From positions 1-64,000 of the forward strand of contig NZ_FMIQ01000057.1 in assembly GCF_900095695.1 (NCBI RefSeq): a DNA stretch of 64,000 nucleotides, in the 5' to 3' direction. Made by a program: the position numbers and the translations under genes. The notes under the pieces were generated by a model that had not been told where the DNA came from, did not search any database, and saw nothing but the letters and a program-made list of their open reading frames with translations. Position 1 is the stretch's first letter. The number at the start of each line of letters is the position of its first letter. Positions 54,601 to 64,000 of this stretch are shown in pieces. This DNA is from Hafnia alvei (GTDB taxonomy: Bacteria; Pseudomonadota; Gammaproteobacteria; Enterobacterales; Enterobacteriaceae).

Positions 54601-55404
54601 ATGTATCACATTGTTGCTTCTGATATGGACGGCACTCTGCTGTCACCTGCTCATACATTAACTCCGTTTGCCCGTGAAACTTTGCAACAGCTGACCCAGC
54701 TAGGGGTAAATTTTGTGTTTGCCACGGGTCGTCATCATATTGATATTGCACAGGTTAGAGACAGTTTAGGCATCAGTGCTTTCATGATCACGTCAAACGG
54801 TGCGCGCGTACATAACACCGCGGGTGAGCTGATTTTCAGCCATAACGTGGATGAAGATATTGCCCGCGATCTTTATAGCATCGTGCATAACGACCCAGAT
54901 ATTCTCACCAACGTCTATCGTAATGATGACTGGTTCATGAACCGTGAGAGCCCCGATCAGAAAGAGTTTTTCCAAGAGTCCGTTTTCCACTATCAGCTGT
55001 TTGAGCCGGCATTTTTACCCACCGATGGCATCTGTAAAGTCTACTTCACCAGCGATACCCATGAAAAACTGCTGCCGTTGGAAGAAGCTATCAATGCGCG
55101 CTGGGGCGACCGTGTAAACGTCAGTTTCTCACTGCCAACCTGTTTGGAAGTGATGGCGGGTGGCGTATCAAAAGGCCACGCGCTGGAATATGTAGCGAAA
55201 CTCTTGGGCTATACGCTTAAAGACTGCATTGCATTTGGCGACGGCATGAACGACATGGAAATGCTGTCGATGGCGGGCAAAGGCTGCATCATGCGCGACT
55301 CCCATCAGCGCCTGAAAGACGCGTTGCCAAATCTGGAAGTGATCGGCAGCAACGTTGACGATGCGGTACCGCATTATCTGCGGAAGATGTATCTAGAGAG
55401 CTGA
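54601..55404 (+). CDS. yigL: HAD-family sugar phosphatase YigL
   Basis: The 267-residue Cof-type HAD phosphatase has motif I DMDGTLL (about 8-14, nucleophile Asp), motif II TSN, and motif IV GDGMNDMEML (about 213-222). In E. coli YigL dephosphorylates glucose-6-phosphate and other sugar phosphates and is induced post-transcriptionally by SgrS, by stabilisation of the pldB-yigL transcript. Whether that site exists within pldB here was not examined. ATG 54601 is 16 bases after the pldB stop (an earlier start at 54517 would overlap pldB). A bidirectional-looking terminator follows. Confidence 0.94.
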   Translation: MYHIVASDMDGTLLSPAHTLTPFARETLQQLTQLGVNFVFATGRHHIDIAQVRDSLGISAFMITSNGARVHNTAGELIFSHNVDEDIARDLYSIVHNDPDILTNVYRNDDWFMNRESPDQKEFFQESVFHYQLFEPAFLPTDGICKVYFTSDTHEKLLPLEEAINARWGDRVNVSFSLPTCLEVMAGGVSKGHALEYVAKLLGYTLKDCIAFGDGMNDMEMLSMAGKGCIMRDSHQRLKDALPNLEVIGSNVDDAVPHYLRKMYLES

Positions 55405-55445
55405 TTTTTAACTCGGGGAAGTATCAATAGTGCTCCCCCTGCAAC

Positions 55446-55477
55446 AAAAAACCCGCCATAGATCGGCGGGTTTTTTT
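55446..55477. terminator. Terminator between yigL and fdhE
   Basis: AAACCCGCC-ATAGATC-GGCGGGTTT, with A-run before and T-run after, between convergent genes. Confidence 0.94.
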
Positions 55478-55501
55478 ATGAAGAAATAGAACGGGTGGGG
55501 T

Positions 55502-56431
55502 TTATTCCCCTGGGAACAGGAACGGGTTGATGCTGCTGCGCCCGAAGCCTTCTTCTTCCATTTTTGCGTCGAGTACCAGCGTGGCTAAGTCGTCGGCAAC
55601 GGGTTCAACTTTCGGATCTTTTTCCTGATAAACCATTTTCAGGTAAGTTCCGCAATCCCCACAGCTTTCTGCTTTAACGGCGGCATTTTCGCTGTCGAGT
55701 GACCAGTAGTTCAGATCGCGCGTTTGTTCGCAGTTGGTGCATTTTACGCGTACTACGTGCCATTCGCTTTCGCACAGATTGCAGTGCAGATAGCGTAAGC
55801 CGTTGGTGGTGCCCATGTGAATGACGCTGGCTACCGGCATGCTGCCGCATACCGGACAGAATTGGCGATGTTCACCATATTCAGCTTTGGCTTTGCCTGG
55901 AATTTGGGTTGCCATTTGCGCCCAATATAAAGACAGCGCGGCCCAGATGAACGGGGCTTTATCGCTGCCGACGACGCCGTAGTTACCCGCAAACAGATCC
56001 TTCGCCATGATTTCCAGCTCGGAGTCAGATGTTTTAGAGAGGTTCTCCAGCACCGGTTGAACATGCTCTGGTGCATCGGGCATCAGTTCGGCAATCAGCG
56101 CCTGCAACAGGGTATGCCAGTGATGAGTGCGTGGGAAAATACTCGTGTCCAGAGGCGGTTTGCCCATAGCGGCAGCGTTGGTTAGCGTTTGGGTTAAATC
56201 GATGGTTAATGGATTGTCGTGCAATGCTTTTTGCTGAGCATCAGCAATCGCCGCTGCAAAATTCAGGTAGTCGCCCAGAGGATTATTTTCCGCAAGTTGA
56301 CGCAGACGTTCCGCGCGGCGGGAATAGAGGCTCTTAAGGTTAGCAAAAAGCACGGGAGGAATATTGTCTAAACCACCTGATTTTTCGCGTTCTGCACCTA
56401 GCTGTTCTTTCGGGACGATTTTAATGCTCAT
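55502..56431 (-). CDS. fdhE: Formate dehydrogenase accessory protein FdhE
   Basis: The 309-residue cytoplasmic protein has an N-terminal helical part and a C-terminal rubredoxin-like half with the Cys pairs CPVCGS, CNLCES, CTNCEQ and CGDCG (about 192-270), which bind iron. FdhE interacts with the catalytic subunits of respiratory formate dehydrogenases and is needed for their activity. Location directly downstream of fdoGHI matches the E. coli fdoGHI-fdhE operon. The gap to fdoI is 94 bases and contains a short GC palindrome. ATG 56431 starts [10 protein letters not shown], the usual start. It is probably co-transcribed with fdo. Confidence 0.95.
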   Translation of the reverse strand: MSIKIVPKEQLGAEREKSGGLDNIPPVLFANLKSLYSRRAERLRQLAENNPLGDYLNFAAAIADAQQKALHDNPLTIDLTQTLTNAAAMGKPPLDTSIFPRTHHWHTLLQALIAELMPDAPEHVQPVLENLSKTSDSELEIMAKDLFAGNYGVVGSDKAPFIWAALSLYWAQMATQIPGKAKAEYGEHRQFCPVCGSMPVASVIHMGTTNGLRYLHCNLCESEWHVVRVKCTNCEQTRDLNYWSLDSENAAVKAESCGDCGTYLKMVYQEKDPKVEPVADDLATLVLDAKMEEEGFGRSSINPFLFPGE

Positions 56432-56463
56432 GAAATTGATCCAGTATTAAGACCTCCTCTCGC

Positions 56464-56485
56464 TCTCCCCCTTATCAGGGGGAGA
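56464..56485. repeat. Short GC palindrome between fdoI and fdhE
   Basis: TCTCCCCC-TTATCA-GGGGGAGA: a perfect 8-base stem in the 94-base fdoI-fdhE gap. The core resembles the larger elements at 26.1 and 29.5 kb and may be a fragment of the same repeat class. Confidence 0.6.
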
Positions 56486-56525
56486 TGCCTGCTCAAAACG
56501 ACGCTGGCGTATAGAGGAGATAAGG

Positions 56526-57158
56526 TTACTTCCGCTCTTGTTCTTTGGCTTTCACTTCTCGATACCAGCGCGGATGATGTTTTTTGGCCCATGCAGCAGG
56601 TACCCAGCCTTCGACCATCGCGGTGATCGTACCTTTCACCCACAGTGCCGCATAGATATGTACCATGATAACAATAATCAGCAGTACTGCGGCGAATGAA
56701 TGCACCATCAGCGCCAAACGGATCACTGGAATGGAGAACGCATCGGCGAAATAAGGGCGCCAAATCACGATGCCGCTGGCCAAAAGAAGGAGCAGGCTGC
56801 CGATGGCGGCCCAGAACACACACTTCTGTCCAAAGTTATAGCGACCGGTATCACCCACTTCTTCATTCATCGCGATCTTATGAATGTTTTTTGCCCATGT
56901 GATGTCTTCGCGGTTGATCAGGTTATGTTTCCAATAGCGGAAGAACATGATCAGGAACGAAGCGAACATCACCACGCCAAAGAAGGGGTGCAGGATGCGT
57001 GCGAGCTGCGGCGTGCCAAAGACATTCATCAGCCAGTTAAACGAGGGGAAAAAGAACCCCAAGCCGCTGATGGACACCACAATAAAGCAGAACGCCACCA
57101 CCCAGTGGTTAATCCGCTCTGGCGCTGAGTAGCGCTGAATCGGCTTTTCCTTCTTCAT
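56526..57158 (-). CDS. fdoI: Formate dehydrogenase-O gamma subunit, cytochrome b556
   Basis: The 210-residue inner-membrane subunit has four helices and the haem-ligating histidines in RINHWVVAF (N-terminal) and in helix 4 ([11 protein letters not shown]), giving two haem b. It anchors the periplasm-facing FdoGH dimer and passes electrons from formate to menaquinone. The start overlaps the fdoH stop by 4 bases (ATGA), so they are coupled. Length is about that of E. coli FdoI (211 residues). It could be FdnI by similarity, but the fdhE and fdhD neighbours mark the FDH-O locus. Confidence 0.94.
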   Translation of the reverse strand: MKKEKPIQRYSAPERINHWVVAFCFIVVSISGLGFFFPSFNWLMNVFGTPQLARILHPFFGVVMFASFLIMFFRYWKHNLINREDITWAKNIHKIAMNEEVGDTGRYNFGQKCVFWAAIGSLLLLLASGIVIWRPYFADAFSIPVIRLALMVHSFAAVLLIIVIMVHIYAALWVKGTITAMVEGWVPAAWAKKHHPRWYREVKAKEQERK

Positions 57159-58093
57159 TTGCGCTCCTCCTTATCGTGCGGTTCGGTATCTGGCGGGATA
57201 TCGTCGACTTTGCCATCCACCTCGTCTTCTTCCTCGTCGTGAACGCGGTTAGGGCCAACGCCAACGTAGTGGAAGATACTGGCGGCAAAGGTGGCCGCAA
57301 AGCCAATGGCGGCCAGCGGTTTCCAAACGCCTTTCCAAAACTGCACGGTTGGGCTGATGGTTGGATCTTTCGGCAGGCCGTGGTAAAGCTCTGGCTTGTC
57401 GGCGTGGTGTAGCACGTACATCACGTGAGTACCGCCGACGCCAGCAGGGTCGTACAGCCCTGCATTGGCAAAGCCGCGGGTTTGCAGCTCGGCAATGCGC
57501 TCGTCGGCAAGGTTCTTCATCGCTTCCTTGGTGCCAAAATGAATGGCGCCGGTTGGGCAGGTTTTCACGCAGGCGGGCTCTTGTCCCACGGTAACGCGGT
57601 CGACGCACAGGGTGCATTTGTACACCCGGTTATCTTCTTTGTTCATGCGCGGTACATCAAACGGGCAGCCCGCGATGCAGTAACCACAGCCGATGCAGTG
57701 CTCTGACTGGAAATCAACAATACCGTTAGCATACTGAATGATTGCGCCTTCCGATGGGCAGGCTTTTAGGCAGCCCGGATCGGCGCAGTGCATGCAGCCA
57801 TCTTTGCGGATAAGCCATTCCAGCTTGCCGTTTTCCTCAACTTCGGAAAAACGCATCACCGTCCAAGATTTAGCGGTTAAATCGGCGGGGTTATCGTACA
57901 CCCCGACGTTATGACCGACTTCATCACGGATGTCGTTCCATTCGGAACAGCCCACCTGACAGGCTTTGCAGCCTATACAGGTGGTCACATCGATCAGCTT
58001 TGCCACTTCTTCCTGATGGTTACGCGCCTCGGGAGGCGGCGTCAGGGAATTGGTGGCAGAGCGCCGGATTATGTCCTGAGATTGATAAGCCAT
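57155..58093 (-). CDS. fdoH: Formate dehydrogenase-O beta subunit
   Basis: The 312-residue electron-transfer subunit has four 4Fe-4S clusters bound by [11 protein letters not shown] (about 38-48), [28 protein letters not shown] and [21 protein letters not shown]-type motifs (the last over two segments). One C-terminal membrane helix (about 250-275) anchors it. It carries electrons from FdoG to FdoI. It is about 12 residues longer than E. coli FdoH at the acidic C-terminus ([13 protein letters not shown]). The gap to fdoG is 12 bases and it overlaps fdoI by 4, so the three are one operon. Confidence 0.95.
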   Translation of the reverse strand: MAYQSQDIIRRSATNSLTPPPEARNHQEEVAKLIDVTTCIGCKACQVGCSEWNDIRDEVGHNVGVYDNPADLTAKSWTVMRFSEVEENGKLEWLIRKDGCMHCADPGCLKACPSEGAIIQYANGIVDFQSEHCIGCGYCIAGCPFDVPRMNKEDNRVYKCTLCVDRVTVGQEPACVKTCPTGAIHFGTKEAMKNLADERIAELQTRGFANAGLYDPAGVGGTHVMYVLHHADKPELYHGLPKDPTISPTVQFWKGVWKPLAAIGFAATFAASIFHYVGVGPNRVHDEEEDEVDGKVDDIPPDTEPHDKEERK

Positions 58094-58105
58094 AATGCGT
58101 CTCCG

Positions 58106-61100
58106 TTACACCTTTTCCACATTGACCAGGAACGCCTTGAACTCTGGCGTTTGCGTGTTGGCATCACCGACAAACGGTGTCAGGGTGTTGGCGATAAAGC
58201 CTTTCTTCGCCACGCCTTGGTAGCCCCAGTGGATTGGAATACCGATGGTATCGATATCTTTGCCATCCACCTTCAGCGTGCGGATACGTTTGGTCACCAC
58301 CGCTTTGGCTTTGATGTAGCCACGGTTGGAGCTGACTTTCACGGTATCGCCATGCTTGATGCCTTTTTTCTCTGCCAGCGTTTCACCGATTTCGACAAAC
58401 TGCTCAGGCTGAAGAATGGCGTTCAGCAGGGCATGTTTAGTCCAGTAGTGGAAATGCTCGGTCAGGCGATAAGTGGTACCCACGTAGGGGAACTTATCGG
58501 CTTTGCCCATGGCAGCCAGATCGTCTTTAAACACGCGAGCAGCAGGGTTAGACACCACGTTTGGATGCAGTGGGTTGGTTCCCAGCGGCGTTTCAAACGG
58601 TTCGTAGTGTTCAGGGAACGGGCCCTCAGCCATTTTATCAATCGCAAATAGGCGTCCCATGCCTTCCGGCTGCATGATGAACGGGCCGACGCCGCTGTTT
58701 GGCGCGGCGGTGCTGTAGTCAGGAATATCAATGCCTGACCATTTTGCGCCGTCCCACTCCAGCAACTGACGTTTTGGATCCCACGGTTTACCCGACGGAT
58801 CGGCTGAAGCGCGGTTATACAGAATGCGGCGGTTCAGCGGCCATGCCCATGCCCAACCTAAAGTATTGCCTAAACCGGACGGATCGCTATTGTCACGGCG
58901 CGCCATCTGGTTACCTTCTGGCGTCCAGCTTCCGGCGAAGATCCAGCAGCCGCTTGAGGTGGTGCCGTCGTCACGCAGCTGAGCAAAGGAACTGAGCTGT
59001 TGGCCTTTTTTCACCAGAACGGCACCGGTGGCTGGGTCAACCAAATCAGCCAGCGCTTTACCGTTGCTCTCCCTTGCCACTTCTTCCGGCGCAGGGTTTT
59101 CTGGCGTGAGGTACTCCCACGTCATGTTAAGCACTTGCTCAGGCACGGCGCCGCCGTCTTTGGCGTACATTTCACGCAGACGAAGGAAAATACCGGCCAA
59201 AATTTCACCGTCATTTAACGCTTCACCCGGGGCGTCAGCTCCTTTCCAGTGCCATTGCAGCCAGCGGCCAGAGTTCACGATCGAACCGTTTTCTTCGGCG
59301 AAGCAGGTTGAAGGCAAGCGGAAGACTTCGGTCTGGATCTGTGACGGATCAACGTCGTTGAATTCGTCATGGTTTTGCCAGAACGTCGAGGTTTCCGTAT
59401 TCAGAGGATCAATTGTCACCAAGAATTTCAGCTTGGAGAGTGATTTCACCACTTTGTTTTTGTTCGGGAACGAGGCCACGGGGTTAAAGCCTTGGCATAG
59501 ATAGCCATTCACTTTGCCCTGCGACATCATCTCGAAATACTGCAGAACGTCGTAGCCTTTGTCCCACTTCGGCAGCCAATCAAAGCCCCAGTTGTTTTCT
59601 TTCTGCGCTTTATCACCGTAGAAAGATTTCATCAGGCTGACGAAGAACTTAGGCGTATTGCCCCAGTAGTTCACCTGACCCGGTAACGTTGGTTTTGGCG
59701 TTGTCGCTGCGAGATAGGTTTGCAGATCGGCCTGTTTTTCTGACGGCAAATTGAGATAGCCCGGCAGGCTGGTGGACAGCAATCCTAAGTCGGTTAGGCC
59801 TTGGATATTGGAGTGACCGCGCAGGGCGTTAACGCCACCGCCGGCCATGCCCATGTTGCCCAACAGCAGCTGAATCATTGCCATGGTGCGAATGTTTTGC
59901 GCACCAACGGAGTGCTGGGTCCAGCCCAAGGCGTATAGGAACGAGGCTGTTTTATCAGCGGCGCTGGTTTCAGCGATATATTCGCAAACGGTGAGGAAAT
60001 CGGCTTTTGGCGTGCCGCAGACGTTTTCCACCACTTCTGGCGTATAGCGGCTGACGTGTTCGCGCAGCATATTCCACACACAGCGCGGATCTTGCAGTGT
60101 GTCATCGCGTTTGGCGAAGCCGTTTTCGTCGAGCTGATAGTTCCAGGTGGTTTTGTCGTAGGTACGTTTTTCTTCGTTATAGCCACTGAATAAACCGTCG
60201 TCGAAAGCATAGTCTTCGCGCACCAACAGGCTGGCGTTGGTGTAGTTCTTAACGTATTCAGCGTTAATTTTGTTATTGGTTATCAGATACAGCAATACGC
60301 CCGACAGGAAAGCAATGTCGGTACCGGAGCGGATCGGCGTGTAAAAATCTGCCACCGAGGCAGTTCGGGTAAAGCGTGGATCGATAACGATCAGCTTGGC
60401 TTTGTTATGGATCTTGGCTTCCATCGCCCAGCGGAACCCTACGGGATGCGCTTCGGCGGCGTTGCCACCCATAACGACGATCAGGTTGGCGTTTTTAATA
60501 TCAACCCAATGGTTTGTCATCGCACCGCGACCAAATGTTGGAGCAAGACTTGCTACCGTTGGTCCGTGTCAGACGCGCGCTTGGTTATCCACGGCAAGCA
60601 TGCCGAGGGCGCGACTAAATTTTTGGGTTAATAAACCAGTTTCGTTGCTCGATGCAGAGGCGCAGAGCATACCTGTTGAGAGCCAGCGGTTAACCGTGGT
60701 TCCCTGATCGTTAGTGGGAATAAAATTGGCGTCACGGTCGGCTTTCATCAGCTTGGCGATGCGCTCAAAAGCATCGTCCCAAGTGAGGCGTTGCCATTTG
60801 TCAGAGCCGGGAGCACGGTATTCAGGGTATTTCAGACGAGATTCACTGTGGATGAAATCCACCAGACCTGCGCCTTTCGGGCACAGAGCGCCACGGTTTA
60901 CCGGATGATCCGGGTCCCCTTCAATGTGGAAAATGCTTTCTTTTGCGTTTTTTGCGCCGTCGCCGAGGCTGTACATCAACAACCCACAGCCGACAGAACA
61001 GTATGTACAGGTATTACGGGTTTCGCGTGCTCGCAGCAGTTTGTACTGCCGAGTTTCCGCGAGCGCTACCGCTGGAGCAAAGCCCAGCGCCGCCGCCGTG

Positions 61101-61156
61101 GTGCCTGCCATACCGCCAGCGCAGATCTTAAAGAACTGTCTTCTGCTGACCTGCAT
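58106..61156 (-). CDS. fdoG: Formate dehydrogenase-O alpha subunit, selenoprotein
   Basis: A single gene with an in-frame UGA at 60569-60571 that must be read as selenocysteine. The frame upstream ends ...GMLAVDNQARV and resumes HGPT, as in E. coli FdoG where residue 196 is Sec. The length is then 1016 residues, equal to E. coli. The start at 61156 gives MQVSRRQFFK with the Tat motif SRRQFF; an upstream Met (61186) lacks this. The 4Fe-4S motif CTYCSVGC, the molybdopterin-binding regions and the conserved MTNHWVDIKNANL follow. The Tat-exported enzyme oxidises formate in the periplasm with bis-MGD molybdenum. It needs selB, selC and selD, not in this window. Confidence 0.96.
60529..60571 (-). 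promoter_or_regulatory. bSECIS hairpin at the fdoG selenocysteine codon
   Basis: On the minus strand, immediately 3' of UGA (60571-60569), GACCAA pairs with TTGGTC as the outer stem, and GCA-AGTCT-TGC forms the inner stem and loop. The AGUCU loop resembles the AGGUCU loop SelB recognises in fdhF and fdn/fdo mRNAs. This structure tells the ribosome to insert selenocysteine. Confidence 0.85.
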
Positions 61157-61370
61157 GGTGATCTCCTTCCTATCACATTGCTTCAAAAAGTGTGTTTTAT
61201 TTGTTTGTTTGCAAATTCATCGTTAAACCCGCGCATGACTTTTTCGGTGTGGCAGGTTTAGAGTCATAAGAACTTAACCGACTTGCTCACTCTTAGCGGC
61301 GAGCGGAGTCGCTTTGTGCTTAAATACTACCACATGAATCCTGTGGTTGTTACAGGTAGGTATCAAAGAC

Positions 61371-62186
61371 GTGAATAAGATGAGTTTTTTAAATAATAAT
61401 CCAGTTAATGGCGTTCGTCAGACAATGGTGCAACAACGTGGGCAACTGCACACTTCTCAGCCAGACTGGGTGGCGGAGGAAGTCCCTGTTGCGCTGGTGT
61501 ACAACGGCATCTCTCACGTGGTGATGATGGCGTCGCCGAAGGATTTTGAGGCTTTTGCGCTCGGATTTTCGCTTTCAGAAGGCATTATTCGTACCCCGCA
61601 GGATATCTACGGTATGGACGTGGTGGCTGCCTGTAATGGAGTGGAAGTGCAAATTGAGCTTTCTAGCCGCTGTTTTATGGCGCTCAAAGAGCGTCGACGT
61701 TCGATGGCTGGGCGAACCGGTTGCGGTGTGTGTGGCGTCGAGCAGATCACCGATGTCGTTCGTCCACTAGAGCCGCTGCCGTTTACTCAAACCTTTGATC
61801 TACAAAATCTGGATCAGGCATTGCGTCAGCTGCGTAGCGTGCAACAAATCGGTGACCTCACCGGCTGTACTCATGCTGCGGCGTGGATTGATCCGCAAGG
61901 TGAATTGCTCGGAGGCTGCGAGGATATTGGTCGCCACGTGGCACTTGATAAGCTGTTGGGCATGCGCGCCAGACAGCCGTGGACGCAAGGTGCAGTACTG
62001 GTTTCCAGCCGAGCAAGCTATGAAATGGTACAAAAAGCGGCGATGTGCGGCGTTGAAATTTTGTTTGCCGTTTCGGCAGCCACTACGCTGGCGATCGATG
62101 TTGCCGAAAAATGCAATCTCACGCTGGTTGGCTTTAGCAAGCCGGGTCGTGGGACGGTATTTACCCACCCGCAGCGGCTGCGGTAG
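61371..62186 (+). CDS. fdhD: Formate dehydrogenase accessory sulfurtransferase FdhD
   Basis: The 271-residue cytoplasmic protein transfers sulfur from IscS to the molybdenum cofactor of formate dehydrogenases. The catalytic CxxC loop is GRTGCGVCG (about 117-125), and the rest ([34 protein letters not shown]) is near identical to enterobacterial FdhD. Possible starts are GTG 61371 (chosen, AGGTAGG about 11 bases upstream) and ATG 61380. It is divergent from fdoG, the E. coli arrangement, with a 214-base gap. No FNR or NarL site is called. It is monocistronic; the next gene is far downstream past an ERIC element. Confidence 0.94.
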   Translation: MNKMSFLNNNPVNGVRQTMVQQRGQLHTSQPDWVAEEVPVALVYNGISHVVMMASPKDFEAFALGFSLSEGIIRTPQDIYGMDVVAACNGVEVQIELSSRCFMALKERRRSMAGRTGCGVCGVEQITDVVRPLEPLPFTQTFDLQNLDQALRQLRSVQQIGDLTGCTHAAAWIDPQGELLGGCEDIGRHVALDKLLGMRARQPWTQGAVLVSSRASYEMVQKAAMCGVEILFAVSAATTLAIDVAEKCNLTLVGFSKPGRGTVFTHPQRLR

Positions 62187-62434
62187 TTTTTATTCGTTCT
62201 CTATATTTGTTTTCTATGCCTTGTTTCGTATTGAAGGAAGGCATAAAAACGATATTTTTGTGTCGATAGGCCAAAAGTACGATCGCCGTCACTTTGCGTT
62301 GTGCACTTATCCAAAAAATAAAACTTTTGCTCTCTATCTTCTAGGCAATAGCACATACCTTCGGTTTGATTAATCCCTTACTATTAAAGCACCAATATAT
62401 TGGTGAATATTACTCTTATAAAATACATATATAT

Positions 62435-62556
62435 ACCCGTGATACTTCAAGTTGTATGTGCGTTGGCTACGCTCGTTCACCTCAGTCACTTACTTGAGTA
62501 AGCTCCTGAGGATTCGCTCACTTGCCGCCTTCCTACAACTCGAATTATCTAGGGTA
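62435..62556. repeat. ERIC (IRU) element, full length
   Basis: About 122 bases. The left end CCCGTGATACTTCAAGTTGT and right end ACAACTCGAATTATCTAGGG are inverted repeats. The middle carries CAGTCACTTACTTGAGTAAG and CTCCTGAGGATTCGCTCAC, the ERIC core. It is an enterobacterial repetitive intergenic consensus element, lying in the leader of the GntP gene, 28 bases before its start codon. The open frame continuing upstream through it is not coding. Confidence 0.92.
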
Positions 62557-62583
62557 AAAAATAGAACATCTTGGGGAATAAAA

Positions 62584-63885
62584 ATGGAAGACCTACTGAG
62601 TTGGTATGGCGCCCTAATAGGGCTGTTCGTTGCAATATTTCTTATTCTAAAGAAATTCAATCCGGTATATTCATTATTTTTCGGCGCAATTGTTGGTTGT
62701 TTAATTGGTGGCGCTGATTTAAGTAAAACTATAAGCATTATTATTACCGGTACTCAAAGCGTGATGGGTACAGTTATTCGCGTATTAGCTGCGGGTGTGT
62801 TAGCGGGCGTGATGATGCAGTCGGGCGCGGCGGGTACGATTGCGCAGGCTATCGTCAAAAAAATGGGGGAGAAGAAAGCGATTCTTGCGCTTGCCCTAGC
62901 AACGATGGTAATCACCGCCGTTGGCGTCTTTATACCTGTTGCCGTGCTTATCGTGGCGCCTATTGCATTGGAAGTCGGCAATAAAATGGGGATCTCAAAG
63001 CTGGCGCTGTTGCTGGCGCTCTCCGGTGGCGGTAAGGCTGGGAATATTATCTCTCCAAACCCAAACACCATAGCCGCAGCAAATGGTTTTCATCTCAGCC
63101 TAAGTGACGTGATGATTGGTGGCTTTATTCCAGCGCTCTTTGGTCTCGCGATGACCGTTATTGTTGCTTCGATGATTAAACATCGTGGGGTGATGGTAAC
63201 GGATAAAGAAGCTAATTTAATCTCCTCTAAAACAGACGATGACGATCAAAAAAGACCACCATTAAGTAAAGCCATTATTACGCCGGTGATTGCGATTGTA
63301 TTACTGATGGTTAACCCGATTGGTTCTATTCTTAATATTGAAGCATTATCTCACTTTAAGCTTGATGCATTATATGTTCTGCCGTTTGCCGGTATTGTTG
63401 GCATGATAGCGATGGGGCAAAAAAATAAAATTATTTCCTATACCACATCTGGCGTTGAAAAAATGACGGCAACGGTATTAATTCTGATTGGTGCAGGTGC
63501 CATTGCCGGGCTAATTGGTGCGTCAAACCTTTCAATGGAAGTTGTTAAACTAATCGATATTTCAGGCATTTCAGGCACTTTCTTAGCGCCAATATCAGGG
63601 ATCCTCATGGCTGCCGCAACGGCGTCAACGTCGACCGGCGTTATTTTAGCAACAGGTACTTTCGGTACCGCTATTTCGCAGGTAGGGCTATCTCCATTGG
63701 CCTCTGCGGTGATGGTTCATACGGGGGCTACCGTCATTGACTCCTTACCACAAGGTAACTATTTCCATGTCACCGCTGACAGCATGCATATGTCGATTAG
63801 ACAACGTATGGCGTTAATCCCTTATGAGGCGATGGTGGGCGGAACAATGACGATTGTGGCAACAATTATGTATGGATTCATTTAA
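62584..63885 (+). CDS. GntP-family permease, likely glycerate importer
   Basis: The 433-residue inner-membrane protein of the gluconate:H+ (GntP) family has about 12 helices. The family landmarks GVFIPVAVLIVAPIAL, LLALSGGGKAGNIISPNPNT and the late STSTGVILATG and SLPQGNYFHVTADS are visible. The start is ATG 62584; a more upstream frame runs through the ERIC element and is rejected. GntP members take up gluconate or other sugar acids with protons. The next gene, 10 bases downstream, is a glycerate kinase, so D-glycerate is the likely substrate, an inference from the operon only. Gluconate is the alternative. Confidence 0.85.
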   Translation: MEDLLSWYGALIGLFVAIFLILKKFNPVYSLFFGAIVGCLIGGADLSKTISIIITGTQSVMGTVIRVLAAGVLAGVMMQSGAAGTIAQAIVKKMGEKKAILALALATMVITAVGVFIPVAVLIVAPIALEVGNKMGISKLALLLALSGGGKAGNIISPNPNTIAAANGFHLSLSDVMIGGFIPALFGLAMTVIVASMIKHRGVMVTDKEANLISSKTDDDDQKRPPLSKAIITPVIAIVLLMVNPIGSILNIEALSHFKLDALYVLPFAGIVGMIAMGQKNKIISYTTSGVEKMTATVLILIGAGAIAGLIGASNLSMEVVKLIDISGISGTFLAPISGILMAAATASTSTGVILATGTFGTAISQVGLSPLASAVMVHTGATVIDSLPQGNYFHVTADSMHMSIRQRMALIPYEAMVGGTMTIVATIMYGFI

Positions 63886-63895
63886 GGGAATAACT

Positions 63896-64000
63896 ATGAA
63901 AAGAATGAAGTTTGTTTTGGCTCCAGATTCGTTTAAAGAAAGCATGACCGCCAAAGAAGTATGCAAGGCAATGGAAGCAGGGCTCAAAGTCGCATTCCCT
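63896..64000 (+). CDS. Glycerate kinase, N-terminal fragment
   Basis: Partial at the right edge: 35 codons from ATG 63896, starting MKRMKFVLAPDSFKESMTAK. This is the N-terminus typical of the GlxK/GarK family, which phosphorylates D-glycerate with ATP to 2- or 3-phosphoglycerate. APDSFKESMTA is the family signature. It follows the GntP-type permease by 10 bases with GGGAA as ribosome site, so they form an operon for glycerate uptake and use. The catalytic part is outside the window. Confidence 0.9.
   Translation, partial: MKRMKFVLAPDSFKESMTAKEVCKAMEAGLKVAFP

Noticed and set aside
58106-61156. fdoG as two genes or a frameshifted pseudogene
   Set aside because: The break is a single in-frame UGA at the known selenocysteine position with a SECIS hairpin following.
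62452-62583. N-terminal extension of the GntP permease
   Set aside because: The extension is translation of the ERIC repeat; ATG 62584 has a ribosome site and fits the family.
1-64000. CRISPR array, prophage, integrase, IS element, tRNA or rRNA
   Set aside because: No spaced direct repeats, transposase or integrase frames, or tRNA cloverleaf were seen; an sRNA (RyhB) is the only ncRNA gene found.

Overview
The window looks like chromosome of a Hafnia-type enterobacterium (Hafniaceae, Enterobacterales). The strongest taxonomic clue is a class C beta-lactamase of the ACC type with a divergent ampR, an arrangement native to Hafnia. Most other genes follow the familiar enterobacterial order bcsZ-bcsC-yhjK-dctA-yhjJ-kdgK-yhjH-yhjG-yhjD, then gor, dtpB-uspA-uspB-pitA-yhiN, then yhhY-ryhB and asd, then pldB-yigL, then fdhE-fdoIHG-fdhD. 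I see no phage, insertion sequence, CRISPR array, tRNA or rRNA.

Layout. 1-12.1 kb: the end of a cellulose operon (bcsZ partial, bcsC), a c-di-GMP phosphodiesterase with a degenerate GGDEF domain (hmsP/pdeK type), dctA, an inactive M16 peptidase homologue, kdgK behind a KdgR-like operator, and pdeH behind a textbook FliA promoter. 12.2-22.2 kb: an AsmA-like protein, an LEA-like repeat lipoprotein, a YeaQ-type membrane protein, cdh, an MFS/LysR divergent pair, yhjD, and two regulators in AT-rich DNA. 22.2-37.4 kb: gor, ampR/ampC, gdhA, dtpB, uspA/uspB, an NSS-family transporter, pitA, yhiN, an NTF2-like protein and hicAB. 37.4-50 kb: an MgtB-type Mg2+ ATPase with a leader peptide, a chaperone-usher fimbrial operon (major subunit, chaperone, usher, tip adhesin, second chaperone), two divergent regulators and a YhhY acetyltransferase. 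50-64 kb: the Fur-regulated sRNA RyhB, btsS without btsR, asd, pldB-yigL, the selenocysteine formate dehydrogenase-O cluster, an ERIC element, and a GntP permease followed by the start of a glycerate kinase.

The most interesting unlabelled structure is the 5' region of the NSS-family transporter (31.3-31.5 kb). A 15-codon leader with a good ribosome binding site has six Leu codons, all CTC or CTT, followed by two Ile codons. Its stop codon abuts a sequence that can pair with the 5' arm of a perfect intrinsic terminator. This has all the parts of a ribosome-mediated attenuator responding to leucine or other branched-chain amino acids. A second 13-codon ORF overlaps the transporter start as ATGA, and the transporter's Shine-Dalgarno lies in a small hairpin inside that ORF, which suggests translational coupling. 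Other non-coding signals are the Mg2+ ATPase leader peptide, an enlarged RyhB with a roughly 50-nt internal insertion relative to E. coli, the FliA, KdgR, Fur and HicB sites, the SECIS hairpin in fdoG, and several families of palindromic intergenic repeats, including full and core-deleted ERIC elements.

Assignments rest on reading the translated sequence against remembered family members. No database search was run.
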